From an uncultured Eubacteriales bacterium (GTDB taxonomy: Bacteria > Bacillota > Clostridia > Christensenellales > Aristaeellaceae), in the NCBI GenBank assembly GCA_902793605.1, contig CADBEB010000021.1, forward strand, positions 24,315 to 88,314: a stretch of 64,000 nucleotides of DNA, given 5' to 3'. Positions within the stretch are counted from its first letter, which is position 1. Each line of letters opens with the position of its first letter. The position numbers were made by a program, and so were the translations under genes. Of the stretch, positions 41,613 to 50,098 are shown piece by piece. Under the pieces are notes generated by a model, which made no database searches, had not been told where the DNA came from, and saw only the letters and a list, made by a program, of their open reading frames with translations.

Positions 41613-43097
41613 TCAGTAAGTGTTTGAGTGGGCGAATTTGTTATTATTCCCGACTTGCTTTGCTTCCCTGGATCCCACGGCATTGATGATTCCGCAAGCA
41701 ACAAACAGGAATGGCAACGCCGGACCTTTCCACTCATGGAACCAGCCGAAGCATTCTGCAAGATCTCCAACCAATATAGAAGCAGGTATTACTGGTATAA
41801 GTTTAAGCCAAAGAGGCGATGTTTTGCTCATAACAATTCTGAAAGCATTCCTTGTAGTATATATAGTAAAAGCAAAGATGATCAGAAGGCCAACAAGTCC
41901 GTTTTCCAGCAGGATCTGCAGGATCATATTATGACAGTGGCCCATCGGTTTCTTAAACTGCATATTGATATTGGGACCAGTCATGGGATTATATATCGAC
42001 TCTCCAAAAACAATACGCTGCGGCTTCTCCATGAGATATTGGATCACTTTCTGCCAAACCTCATCTCGTCCGGTTAGTATTCTGGACCCTGTAAAGCCTC
42101 TGCTTTGAATTGTTTGATTCCAAGGTTCTTCAGATGTTGTTTCTTCTGCTTTTGCGCTGGTAACAACCAGGTTTCCTTTCATCTTTGCTTCACCAAATAG
42201 TATCGGGATCTTCAATGAAACAAATATTGACAAAGCAAGTACGGCTACCATGCAAATAACCGCAGCCGCCCAGGTCCGTATCGTCTTCTTCTTTTCAATT
42301 GCTTCCGCTGATTCTTTTCCCTTTTTGTTCCGCATCTCAAGAATCAACAGAAAAGTAATCAGCGCCGCCCCGACAGATAATGAAAGGATAGACGTCCGTG
42401 CATTGGTTAATCCCAAAGCAACAAAAACAATGATAAACGCTATACAATGCAGGATTCTGATTCCTTTCCGTTTCTCAGAAAGAAGTGCACACAAAGCCAT
42501 AAGACCAGAAACACTCAAAGCTGAACCGGATAGCGTCGGTGATTCATATCCTATCAGTAGTCTTTCCGGATACCAAGTTCCCCATTTTGAATGAGGAATA
42601 CCCCAGATCGACCCACCGCTCAAATTAGAAATCGGTTGATCTGTCCATGCGGCATATAAAGCAACCATGCATTGAACTGCCATCAAGGCCAGCCAGGCAA
42701 TGACAAAAACATGAAGAAATTCTCGTATTTGTTGTCTGCTAAGAATTCTCCCTATAGCATAGCAACCGCCAACAGCCCATAATCCATTAAGCAGTTCAGT
42801 GCTGACGGATTCAGAAAAAAACAGATCACTCTGCTTCAAAGCAATCTGAATTGCCTGATAAAGCAGTAAAACAAAAATAATCAAAAAGCCTTTGTCTTTC
42901 CAGAGCTTTCCCAGTATAATCCCGACAATGGCTGCGCCGATTCGAAACGCTGCCAGTACAGCCGGAAATGAAATCGCTTCATGGTCGAATGTCTGAATTG
43001 CCTGATAACTCAACAGCAATAAACCAATGAAAACAGCATAAACAAGCTGAGAACAATTCCAACCTGTTCCTATCAGGTTCTCTCTCGTCTTTTCCAT
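41613..43097 (-). CDS. wzy: O-antigen polymerase/ligase-type membrane protein (Wzy-like)
   Basis: The 494-aa protein has about eleven transmembrane spans and the Wzy_C-type segment ending in GHCHNMILQILLENGLVGLLI, where an outer loop with conserved His precedes a helix. SLSVGAALITFLLILEM is another typical helix. ATG 43097 (GGGGGAAGAG upstream) is chosen; the frame to 43175 runs into the right flanking repeat. It would polymerise lipid-linked repeat units or attach glycan to protein. A second, different Wzy is at 56870. Confidence 0.82.
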   Translation of the reverse strand: MEKTRENLIGTGWNCSQLVYAVFIGLLLLSYQAIQTFDHEAISFPAVLAAFRIGAAIVGIILGKLWKDKGFLIIFVLLLYQAIQIALKQSDLFFSESVSTELLNGLWAVGGCYAIGRILSRQQIREFLHVFVIAWLALMAVQCMVALYAAWTDQPISNLSGGSIWGIPHSKWGTWYPERLLIGYESPTLSGSALSVSGLMALCALLSEKRKGIRILHCIAFIIVFVALGLTNARTSILSLSVGAALITFLLILEMRNKKGKESAEAIEKKKTIRTWAAAVICMVAVLALSIFVSLKIPILFGEAKMKGNLVVTSAKAEETTSEEPWNQTIQSRGFTGSRILTGRDEVWQKVIQYLMEKPQRIVFGESIYNPMTGPNINMQFKKPMGHCHNMILQILLENGLVGLLIIFAFTIYTTRNAFRIVMSKTSPLWLKLIPVIPASILVGDLAECFGWFHEWKGPALPFLFVACGIINAVGSREAKQVGNNNKFAHSNTY

Positions 43098-43168
43098 CTC
43101 TTCCCCCTGATTACCGGAAAAAGCAGCGGATGGTGATACTCTGGCACAAGATCTGGTTAACCAGTCCA

Positions 43169-43201
43169 ATACCAAAGCGGGTTAATTATTCTGGAAGTTC
43201 A
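43169..43201. repeat. Right flanking direct repeat of the colitose cassette
   Basis: A 33-bp copy of the 37250-37281 sequence. A 12-base perfect palindrome CTGGTTAACCAG (43153-43164) sits just inside it. The truncated BrnT-like frame ends within this repeat. Confidence 0.9.
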
Positions 43202-43340
43202 AATAGAATCGTTCCTTGAATTGAGAATGAACATCATCAATTACATCAAGAATCACGTTCGGATCATCAAATATCGCTACCAGTTCTGGAATGGATATGT
43301 GATGTTTGCGGATAGTGATAACGTTCTTATATTCATCGTA
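43182..43340 (-). pseudogene. BrnT/DUF497-like toxin fragment without a start
   Basis: In one frame from 43340 to TAA 43184-43182 it reads YDEYKNVITIRKHHISIPE, then LVAIFDDPNVILDVIDDVHS and QFKERFYLNFQNN. This aligns residue for residue with the ORF at 44321 (YDQRKNEINLWKHKISIHE). A TAG lies directly before the first Tyr, so the N-terminus is missing and was lost at the junction with the GT2 gene. The usual C-terminal strand/helix of BrnT is also missing; the fragment ends inside the 33-bp flanking repeat. Confidence 0.7.
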
Positions 43341-43348
43341 CTAGAGGG

Positions 43349-44293
43349 TCACACTTTGTTCTCTATCAACCGATTCATCTTCTTTATCACGTCAATTGGT
43401 TTGTAAAGCCCCACAAACAATCTTGGCGAGAATTTAAACAACATCGCTGCACTTTTTAACTTCCATTCTCTCAAAGGAATACTCGGTAATGCCCGAATAA
43501 TTTCTTCCTGAAATGTTTTTTTAATCGCTTTGCTTTTCGGTGTCTGATCATTATACAGATAGTAGTACGATGCAAGTTTACTTTTAATAATCCTTAGTCG
43601 TAGCTTTTCAATTACCTCGGAATCTCTACTCTTTGCGTAATCATATAACCATATATTCTGTTCAACAGCATCCAGACGATTGCTTACTGTATTTGATGCA
43701 GTGATACTTCCTGGCCGATATCGATATTTTATCAGCTTGTCCGTAATCGCATATAGTTTCCCACATTTATCGAAAGCGTTCAAAAAGAAAGCAACGTCCG
43801 AATAATTATGGTTCTCACGAAATCTGATATCGTTGAGCACGTCTGATCTGAATACTTTTGTCCAGATCGCACCTGCAATTCCATTCTTGCTAATCATACT
43901 CCTGAGAACATCAGTCCGATTGTAGAATCCTTCTCGAGATGTACCGAAGGCAATTATCTGCGCAGCGGTTTGCTCCATAACAGCAACAACACGTTCTATC
44001 GCATTTGGATATGCTACATCATCAGAATCGAGGAAAAATATGATATCCCCTGTTGCGTGATCTAATCCATTATTTCTAGCTGCACTTAGTCCGTGATGAT
44101 CGGTATGAAGTACAGTAATCCTTCTATCAAGTTGGCTATAATTATCACATATCTCGCCGCTTCCGTCAGTAGAGCCATCGTCGATCAGCAGGATTTCCAG
44201 ATTATTATATGTTTGGTTGATTACACTATCAACGCATTCAGATAACCATGGAGCAACATTATAAACCGGAATGATAACGCTCACTAAAGGCAT
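43349..44293 (-). CDS. GT2 glycosyltransferase
   Basis: The 314-aa GT-A enzyme has PLVSVIIPVYNVAPWLSECVDSV, EILLIDDGSTDGSGEICD, LSAARNNGLDHATGDII and FFLDSDDVAYPNA (metal-binding DSDD). It is a standard capsule-type GT2 with a basic C-terminus. It marks the start of the AT-rich half. It is flanked on both sides by BrnT-like remnants (44321 upstream, 43182 downstream), as if inserted as a single-gene module. Donor sugar not predictable. Confidence 0.9.
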   Translation of the reverse strand: MPLVSVIIPVYNVAPWLSECVDSVINQTYNNLEILLIDDGSTDGSGEICDNYSQLDRRITVLHTDHHGLSAARNNGLDHATGDIIFFLDSDDVAYPNAIERVVAVMEQTAAQIIAFGTSREGFYNRTDVLRSMISKNGIAGAIWTKVFRSDVLNDIRFRENHNYSDVAFFLNAFDKCGKLYAITDKLIKYRYRPGSITASNTVSNRLDAVEQNIWLYDYAKSRDSEVIEKLRLRIIKSKLASYYYLYNDQTPKSKAIKKTFQEEIIRALPSIPLREWKLKSAAMLFKFSPRLFVGLYKPIDVIKKMNRLIENKV

Positions 44294-44320
44294 AGTGTCA
44301 CTTCAGCTTTCATCCGCCAA

Positions 44321-44542
44321 TTATACGGATTGTATTAGCTTCACAATATTATACCACACAAGAACGTAGTTTCCATGTGTTGTCCAACCAAGATAATAAA
44401 GGTCTTTATAGATTGAGTGAGATTTGTCCAGGAAAACGATGATTCCGTTCGGTTCATCGAATATTGGTGCCAATTCATGGATTGAGATTTTGTGCTTCCA
44501 GAGATTGATTTCGTTTTTTCGTTGGTCATACTCTATCCTCAT
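44321..44542 (-). CDS. BrnT/DUF497-like protein, probably truncated
   Basis: The frame MRIEYDQRKNEINLWKHKIS, then IHELAPIFDEPNGIIVFLDK, matches the BrnT toxin pattern (Asp/Tyr-x2-Lys-x2-Asn-x3-His, then a buried strand). A normal BrnT continues with a strand such as LVVVYTER and an Arg-rich RIISARKA segment. Here YVLVWYNIVKLIQSV stops early, so the catalytic C-terminus is lost. ATG 44542 overlaps the acyltransferase end by 17 bases. No antitoxin follows. Likely inactive. Confidence 0.55.
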   Translation of the reverse strand: MRIEYDQRKNEINLWKHKISIHELAPIFDEPNGIIVFLDKSHSIYKDLYYLGWTTHGNYVLVWYNIVKLIQSV

Positions 44543-45530
44543 TCCGTTTCCCACAAATCTTGATTCCCGTGAAATCTCCAACAAGGGTTCTTAACCTTGT
44601 ATTTGTGATTATCGCAGATAACAGATACATAGTTACATATGAAATCAAAAAAACAATTACAGGCTTGACACCTCCCCATGCATGAAAAATATCATTCTCC
44701 AGTATGGCACTAGAGTGCCTGATAACTATTTGATTAAGAACAAGATAGCAAATAGAATTATGTCCTATTGAACACAACACATCATATACTCGTAAATTCT
44801 CAACCTTTTTTTCTACTCGAGTTGATAATACCAAAAGCAATACGGACATTGCAACTGCATTAATAAGGAATAAAGCTATGTTATCATACTTTGACAGTCT
44901 GACATTTACATGGTTGTTTAAGAATACTAAACCTGTAACTATTACAATTCCTGAAATAACAATCCATGTTGGTACATTTTTCAACTGCTCTTTTTCTCTC
45001 TGACACTTTCCAATATGAATAAAAAACACGCCAACCAAAGCCTGAGCAATAGACCATGGGAGAGTCGTCCCTATAGTAGATTCGATCGTCGCCCCTAGTA
45101 AAAAACAAACTATAGAAGTAAACCATCTGATATTATCTGATGGAATCCGATTAATCGCAAAGTAGATCAAATTTGACCATAACAATGCTGTCAAAAACCA
45201 AACACCAGCAATAGGCGTACCAACGTTGTTCAACCAAACAATGTGCTGTAATGAAGAAAAGCGGATGTCGTTGATTCGTCTGAGTGCCAAGAACGTGATA
45301 ATAGAAAAAACAAAATATGGAATCAATATAGATCTGCTTCTTTTCAGTGCGAATGATCCAAAGCACCTTCCACTCGAAAAACAATATCCAGACGCAACGA
45401 AAAACATTGGCATATGAAATGCATGAATGTACTTATCAAATCCACTTCCAAACCCAACGTGACCCATGATCATAAGAGTAATGCCTAAAAATTTATAGAA
45501 ATCCACATATTTTAATCGTTGATTCTTCAT
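44526..45530 (-). CDS. Acyltransferase-3 family membrane O-acyltransferase
   Basis: The 334-aa protein has about ten transmembrane helices. LKYVDFYKFLGITLMIMGHVGFG with the catalytic-type His, and FHMPMFFVASGYCFSSG, are the hallmark of the acyltransferase_3 (OafA/OatA-like) family. ATG 45530 is used because the longer frame starts at a TTG inside the upstream gene. It would O-acetylate the polysaccharide from the membrane. It lies 14 bases downstream of the C5-epimerase-like gene. Confidence 0.85.
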   Translation of the reverse strand: MKNQRLKYVDFYKFLGITLMIMGHVGFGSGFDKYIHAFHMPMFFVASGYCFSSGRCFGSFALKRSRSILIPYFVFSIITFLALRRINDIRFSSLQHIVWLNNVGTPIAGVWFLTALLWSNLIYFAINRIPSDNIRWFTSIVCFLLGATIESTIGTTLPWSIAQALVGVFFIHIGKCQREKEQLKNVPTWIVISGIVIVTGLVFLNNHVNVRLSKYDNIALFLINAVAMSVLLLVLSTRVEKKVENLRVYDVLCSIGHNSICYLVLNQIVIRHSSAILENDIFHAWGGVKPVIVFLISYVTMYLLSAIITNTRLRTLVGDFTGIKICGKRNEDRV

Positions 45531-45544
45531 GCTCTTCACTACTC

Positions 45545-47137
45545 TCAGCGCTGCCAAACAGGAACATACTCAGTATTCATAAGATATTGCATATATTCTC
45601 CAGAATTATCAAACTTGTAAAGATTCCCAACTTTGATTTGTATCTTCTCTTCACCACTTGCATATATCCGAAGATAGAAATATTTTACATTCAAAAGGTC
45701 TGCATCGCCTTCAACAAATCCAGGCAAACTAAACTGAATTGAATTCTTACCTGGATTCAGCTGAGGTAAATATCTTTCTATTGTCCTATCTTCAGAATCA
45801 TAAAGGATGATATTCATTGAATAATCTCGTCCTGATAAGTTTTCCAATTCTAAAACAAAAACATCATCAAATTCATACACCATCGGTGTATTTATCCTGC
45901 ATATCAGATTTGTTTTGCCTGTGCTCGGTTTAATGCATATAGTTTTGTTGTCTATTGAACCATCAGTAGACGCTTCAGCTACAAACTCTATTGTTGAGGC
46001 CATGGTTTCTGGAGTCATTTCAGAGGCACGAATTGTTCCAATATATACATCGTAATACTCGGTATGCGAAATCCAATTAATATGATCAGTCCCTAAAGGA
46101 ATCTTCACCCTGATAATACTATCTGATATACTTCTACCAGATGCGGTTGAAGTTAATAGAATATTGCCCTCTTTGTCTTCAAACTGAAGAACAGTATCAA
46201 AAACATCTATGTAATAATAATGTGGCGCTCCTGCTCTAAGGAAGAAAAGCTCTTCTCCTATCACAAACCCCTGATAATACGACAGCAACGCTTCTCTTCT
46301 GATGGATGCTTGCTTCTCAAACCACGAGTCACCTGTTACTTCATATAGCGCATCTAATAGACGAATCTCATATATTACATAATGAGGCTGATTAACTCGC
46401 TTTTCATTAAGTTCATAATAACACCACGAATTGCCCCTATATAAATATAGATCAGAATGAAGCTTATAGTTCTCTATTTGTTCTTCCACCAGATTATTTA
46501 GATCGTCGTTATCAGTTTTCTTCGCAATAATAGCTGTTGCCAACGTCCCCAGAAGAGATCCATTTAATACAAACTCTGCTGCTTCTTCTGTTGTATTAAC
46601 ACCAGCATATTCATATAACCATCTCTTACCCTTTGCAGTTCCTACAAACCCATGATTGCGTACATCCTGCAAAATGTAATCCGAGAGAGTTTTTGTAAAA
46701 ACTAAATACTTCTCTTCCTGCGTTTCCTCGTACAGCCATAAACTTGCCACAGCAATAACTGGAGCATCCATACTTGAAACCCATCCGTATTGAAAGTCCT
46801 GGTATTCCGGCCTGGGGAAGTAGCCATATCTTGCAAACGTATCTATCTCACAATCTATTATTTTCTTAGCATATTCATAATCATAATCATACCTCATTTT
46901 TGTTATAGCAATTACAGTCTGTATCCAATAATTTGTATAATCGAGTCCATTATCTTGGATTGATAGCTTGGATTCAGAATAGTAGTCATCCGGTTCCCTC
47001 ATGAATGGATTTAAAACAACTTCGGAGTAATCTGATATTTTCAGGTTCTCGCCTTGAGCAAACGAAAAGCAACAGCAGAAACATACGATGTATAAAACTG
47101 CGAAAGCAACCTTTGTTTTCTTCAGCATGCTCTTCAT
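45545..47137 (-). CDS. Exported D-glucuronyl C5-epimerase-like protein
   Basis: The 530-aa protein has a signal sequence (AFAVLYIVCFCCCFSFAQG) and an alpha-helical toroid-like domain in the middle. VLNGSLLGTLATAII and SWCYYELNEKRVNQPHYVIYE, with LLDALYEVTGDSWFE, match the glucuronyl C5-epimerase C-terminal domain (Trp-x-Tyr-Tyr and His-Tyr pattern). A beta-sandwich C-terminus (DVFVLELENLSGRDYSMNI) follows. It could epimerise GlcA to IdoA in the exported polymer, in keeping with ugd at 7338; a lyase or other alpha/alpha-toroid enzyme is possible. It overlaps the flippase stop by four bases. Confidence 0.65.
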   Translation of the reverse strand: MKSMLKKTKVAFAVLYIVCFCCCFSFAQGENLKISDYSEVVLNPFMREPDDYYSESKLSIQDNGLDYTNYWIQTVIAITKMRYDYDYEYAKKIIDCEIDTFARYGYFPRPEYQDFQYGWVSSMDAPVIAVASLWLYEETQEEKYLVFTKTLSDYILQDVRNHGFVGTAKGKRWLYEYAGVNTTEEAAEFVLNGSLLGTLATAIIAKKTDNDDLNNLVEEQIENYKLHSDLYLYRGNSWCYYELNEKRVNQPHYVIYEIRLLDALYEVTGDSWFEKQASIRREALLSYYQGFVIGEELFFLRAGAPHYYYIDVFDTVLQFEDKEGNILLTSTASGRSISDSIIRVKIPLGTDHINWISHTEYYDVYIGTIRASEMTPETMASTIEFVAEASTDGSIDNKTICIKPSTGKTNLICRINTPMVYEFDDVFVLELENLSGRDYSMNIILYDSEDRTIERYLPQLNPGKNSIQFSLPGFVEGDADLLNVKYFYLRIYASGEEKIQIKVGNLYKFDNSGEYMQYLMNTEYVPVWQR

Positions 47138-48636
47138 GCCTTTCTGAGTAATTTGTTCAGCAGTGACTTAATGACTGGGTATAAGATTATCGCATATATT
47201 CCAAGGCTTAGAACAGTTATGGCAGCGAACCTGATCAACACATGAGCTTTCGCCAGCATATTTTGTCCTAATAAAGAAAACGCGATACAAATCGCCACAC
47301 CCTGCGTCCATCTAAATATATACTTACTCATCCCATGCAGTCTTAATTCCGCATTGCGCTTCTTGGATGTCCAAATGTTCAAAGCCGCACAAACAAACAC
47401 AGATATGCTTGTTGCGAGAGTAACTCCAAGTACTCCCATGATCTTGCTTAAAGCGATACTAAGAACTATATTCACCACTATAGATATTGAACTGTTTATC
47501 ATTGGCTTCTTCGAATCTTTGTATGCATATTGAAAACGGCTGAATAGCTCTCGAACTAAGTATGGAACAAACAAAAGACCATAACCAATCAATGCCATTG
47601 AACAGTTTTCTATCGCTGAAGTGCCAAACTTTCCTCTTCCAAATACTATCGTCACGATATCCTTAGCATTCAACATGACAAGGATACTAACTGGAAGAAG
47701 AATAGTCCCTATTTGAATAACAGCAGTGATTGTCAGATCGGCAGCATCTCCATCCTTTTCCTCAGAGATGTTCTTCGCAATGTATGTGAATAAGACTCCA
47801 CAGATACTACCAATAAATGTACTGACAAAATTTGATAGAACGGCCGCATAATTCATTGCGGTTACAGTACCCTCGCCCAAGCCGGAAACAATGATTTTGT
47901 CAACCTGCTGATTCACAAAAATCATTGAATAACCTAGAATCAGGGGGCCCATCATTTTTAGGAGCTGCTTTACATTTTCATCAACAAAAGGATTCCCTCT
48001 GTCAATCCTCCAGTATTTTCTTGAAAAAATCATCAAGAAAACCAGATTAAATACCGCATAAGTGAAATAGGCAAACACTAGCGTATCCGGACCGTAAATG
48101 CTCCCTATCAGATAAACAAGTGCAATCAGAATCACGCTCTGATTAAACCCTACCAATTCACCTGGGACAAAGCTTTCGTTTGCCTTAAGCAAGGCGTTAA
48201 ACACAGCCAATTCAACGATCAGTATCAATATCGGAGATATGATTCTTATATACTTTGCAAGCTCTCCCGAAAGCTCAGCAGAATAAGTCGGAGCCAACAG
48301 ACGTGCAATAAACGGGGAGAAAACAAAAAAAACGAGGGAAATGCCCAAAGTGACAACAAAGAATATCTTTATGGTATTTGATACAAATCCCTTAGCTTCT
48401 TTGTCTCCCTTTGCTTTTGCTGCGATATAAATAGGAATGAATGCCGTGGATAATGCCTGAACAAGAAGATAGTCTGTATTCGCTATTAAACCTTCTGATA
48501 TTGAAATAAGATCTGTCTGTATTGTCGCCCCAAAAGCGTTGGCAGTAATCATCTGCTTGATAAAGCCGAGGATCTTTGCCAAAATTACTATTCCAGAAAC
48601 AGATAGCATTGTCTTCGCGATATTTTTCTTCGCCAA
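47134..48636 (-). CDS. wzx: Polysaccharide flippase, MurJ/Wzx type
   Basis: The 500-aa protein has about fourteen hydrophobic spans. LAKILGFIKQMITANAFGAT at the N-terminus, NTDYLLVQALSTAFIPIYI and LVRELFSRFQYAYKDSKKPM are typical of the MurJ-like branch of the MOP exporter family, whereas the first wzx (23268) is of the RfbX branch. The start is a TTG with AGGAAGAG upstream. It would flip the repeat unit built by the wbp-dependent enzymes. It is translationally coupled to the C5-epimerase-like gene (ATGA). Confidence 0.88.
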   Translation of the reverse strand: MAKKNIAKTMLSVSGIVILAKILGFIKQMITANAFGATIQTDLISISEGLIANTDYLLVQALSTAFIPIYIAAKAKGDKEAKGFVSNTIKIFFVVTLGISLVFFVFSPFIARLLAPTYSAELSGELAKYIRIISPILILIVELAVFNALLKANESFVPGELVGFNQSVILIALVYLIGSIYGPDTLVFAYFTYAVFNLVFLMIFSRKYWRIDRGNPFVDENVKQLLKMMGPLILGYSMIFVNQQVDKIIVSGLGEGTVTAMNYAAVLSNFVSTFIGSICGVLFTYIAKNISEEKDGDAADLTITAVIQIGTILLPVSILVMLNAKDIVTIVFGRGKFGTSAIENCSMALIGYGLLFVPYLVRELFSRFQYAYKDSKKPMINSSISIVVNIVLSIALSKIMGVLGVTLATSISVFVCAALNIWTSKKRNAELRLHGMSKYIFRWTQGVAICIAFSLLGQNMLAKAHVLIRFAAITVLSLGIYAIILYPVIKSLLNKLLRKA

Positions 48637-48730
48637 CGTTTTCTCTTCCTGTCTGAATAATGTATTGTTGTTTCATGAATGCTCAGAACAACAAAATAGC
48701 GCAGACACTTTTTATGACTGCACTTAGGTA

Positions 48731-50059
48731 TTACAATCTCCAGAACCTCATTCCAGACGCTTTCAATTCATCCATCCGGTAAAGACTCTTAACATCGATC
48801 AGAACTTTCTCATCATCAGCAAGTTCAGTCTTGAACAACTCCTTAATCTGCATCATGGACATATTACGATACTCATTATGACCAACTGCGATAATTACAC
48901 AATCAGCCATTGGTACATCTTCCCAAGCAGTCAGTTCAACGCTATATTCGTGTTTGGCAACTTCACCATCTGCCCAGGTGTCAGTCACGATAGGATTGAT
49001 TTCATATTCTTTGAGTCTATTGATAATATCAACTACTTTCGAGTTTCTGGTATCTGGACAATTCTCTTTGAAGGTCAAGCCAAGGATCACAACCACAGCT
49101 TTCTTCGGAGCCATGCCAGCCTCGATCATCTCTTTAATCGCAGCATCCGCCACGAACGCACCCATTGAATCATTAACCTGACGGCCGTTCAAGATGATCT
49201 GAGAATGATATCCCAGTTTCTCAGCAACATTTGTCAGATAATAGGGATCAACGCCAATGCAGTGACCACCAACAAGACCAGGTTTGAATCCAAGTGCATT
49301 CCATTTAGTATTCATGCCAGCCAATACTTCATCCGTGTCAATCTTTAGCTTGTCACAAATGATGGCGATCTCATTCATGAAAGCGATATTGATATCGCGC
49401 TGGCTATTTTCTACAACTTTAACCGCCTCAGCTGTTTTGATATTGCTCACCGGGAACGTTCCTGCTTTGATGACGATATCATATACCTTCTTGATTTCCC
49501 TTGCAGACTCCTCATCCATGCCAGAAACAACCTTGCGGATCGTCGTGAGGGTGTGAACCCTGTCGCCAGGATTGATGCGCTCGGGGCTGTATCCGATCTT
49601 CCAATCCACACCGCACTTCAGTCCAGATTCCTTCTCAATAATCGGAACACAGATATCCTCAGTAACTCCAGGATAAACGGTAGATTCGAATACAACAATC
49701 GTACCTGCAGACAGATTCTGACCGACCGTACGCGACGCGCCTTCAACTGGTTTTAAATCAGGAGTATTGTCATCGTTAACAGGAGTAGGAACAGCTACAA
49801 CTATAAATTTCGCTTCCTTCAGGCGAGTAGGATCCGCTGTAAACTCAACTGTTGTATCCTTGATCGCCTCGCCTACCTCGTTTGTCGCATCAATACCATT
49901 TGCGTATTCATTAACACGCTTTTCATTAATATCAAAGCCGATAACCTTGATATGTTTCGCAAACTCAACAGCAATAGGCATACCGACATAACCAAGACCG
50001 ACCAGAGCAAGTTTCTCCTTGCCAGAAATAAGTCCCTGATAGATGTTATTGAATTCCAT
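48731..50059 (-). CDS. wbpA: UDP-N-acetyl-D-glucosamine 6-dehydrogenase (WbpA type)
   Basis: The 442-aa nucleotide-sugar dehydrogenase has LALVGLGYVGMPIAVEF (NAD motif), VAVPTPVNDDNTPD, FESTVYPGVTEDICVP, and LVGGHCIGVDPYYLTNVAEKLG with catalytic Cys267. NSKVVDIINRLKEYEINPIV fits the WbpA/WbpO/TviB group rather than Ugd. ATG 50059 with AAGGAG about ten bases upstream is chosen over a TTG too close to it. First step of UDP-ManNAc3NAcA synthesis; the four other enzymes are the next genes upstream. WbpO-like GalNAc use is the alternative. Confidence 0.9.
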   Translation of the reverse strand: MEFNNIYQGLISGKEKLALVGLGYVGMPIAVEFAKHIKVIGFDINEKRVNEYANGIDATNEVGEAIKDTTVEFTADPTRLKEAKFIVVAVPTPVNDDNTPDLKPVEGASRTVGQNLSAGTIVVFESTVYPGVTEDICVPIIEKESGLKCGVDWKIGYSPERINPGDRVHTLTTIRKVVSGMDEESAREIKKVYDIVIKAGTFPVSNIKTAEAVKVVENSQRDINIAFMNEIAIICDKLKIDTDEVLAGMNTKWNALGFKPGLVGGHCIGVDPYYLTNVAEKLGYHSQIILNGRQVNDSMGAFVADAAIKEMIEAGMAPKKAVVVILGLTFKENCPDTRNSKVVDIINRLKEYEINPIVTDTWADGEVAKHEYSVELTAWEDVPMADCVIIAVGHNEYRNMSMMQIKELFKTELADDEKVLIDVKSLYRMDELKASGMRFWRL

Positions 50060-50098
50060 AATCTTCAATCTCCTTTTATTATGTTCTTTGTAGAAATG

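Noticed and set aside
37284..43168. Treating the 32-bp flanking repeats as a transposon target duplication.
   Set aside because: No transposase or terminal inverted repeats bound the interval and 32 bp is too long for typical target duplications. Recombination at a pre-existing sequence is more likely.
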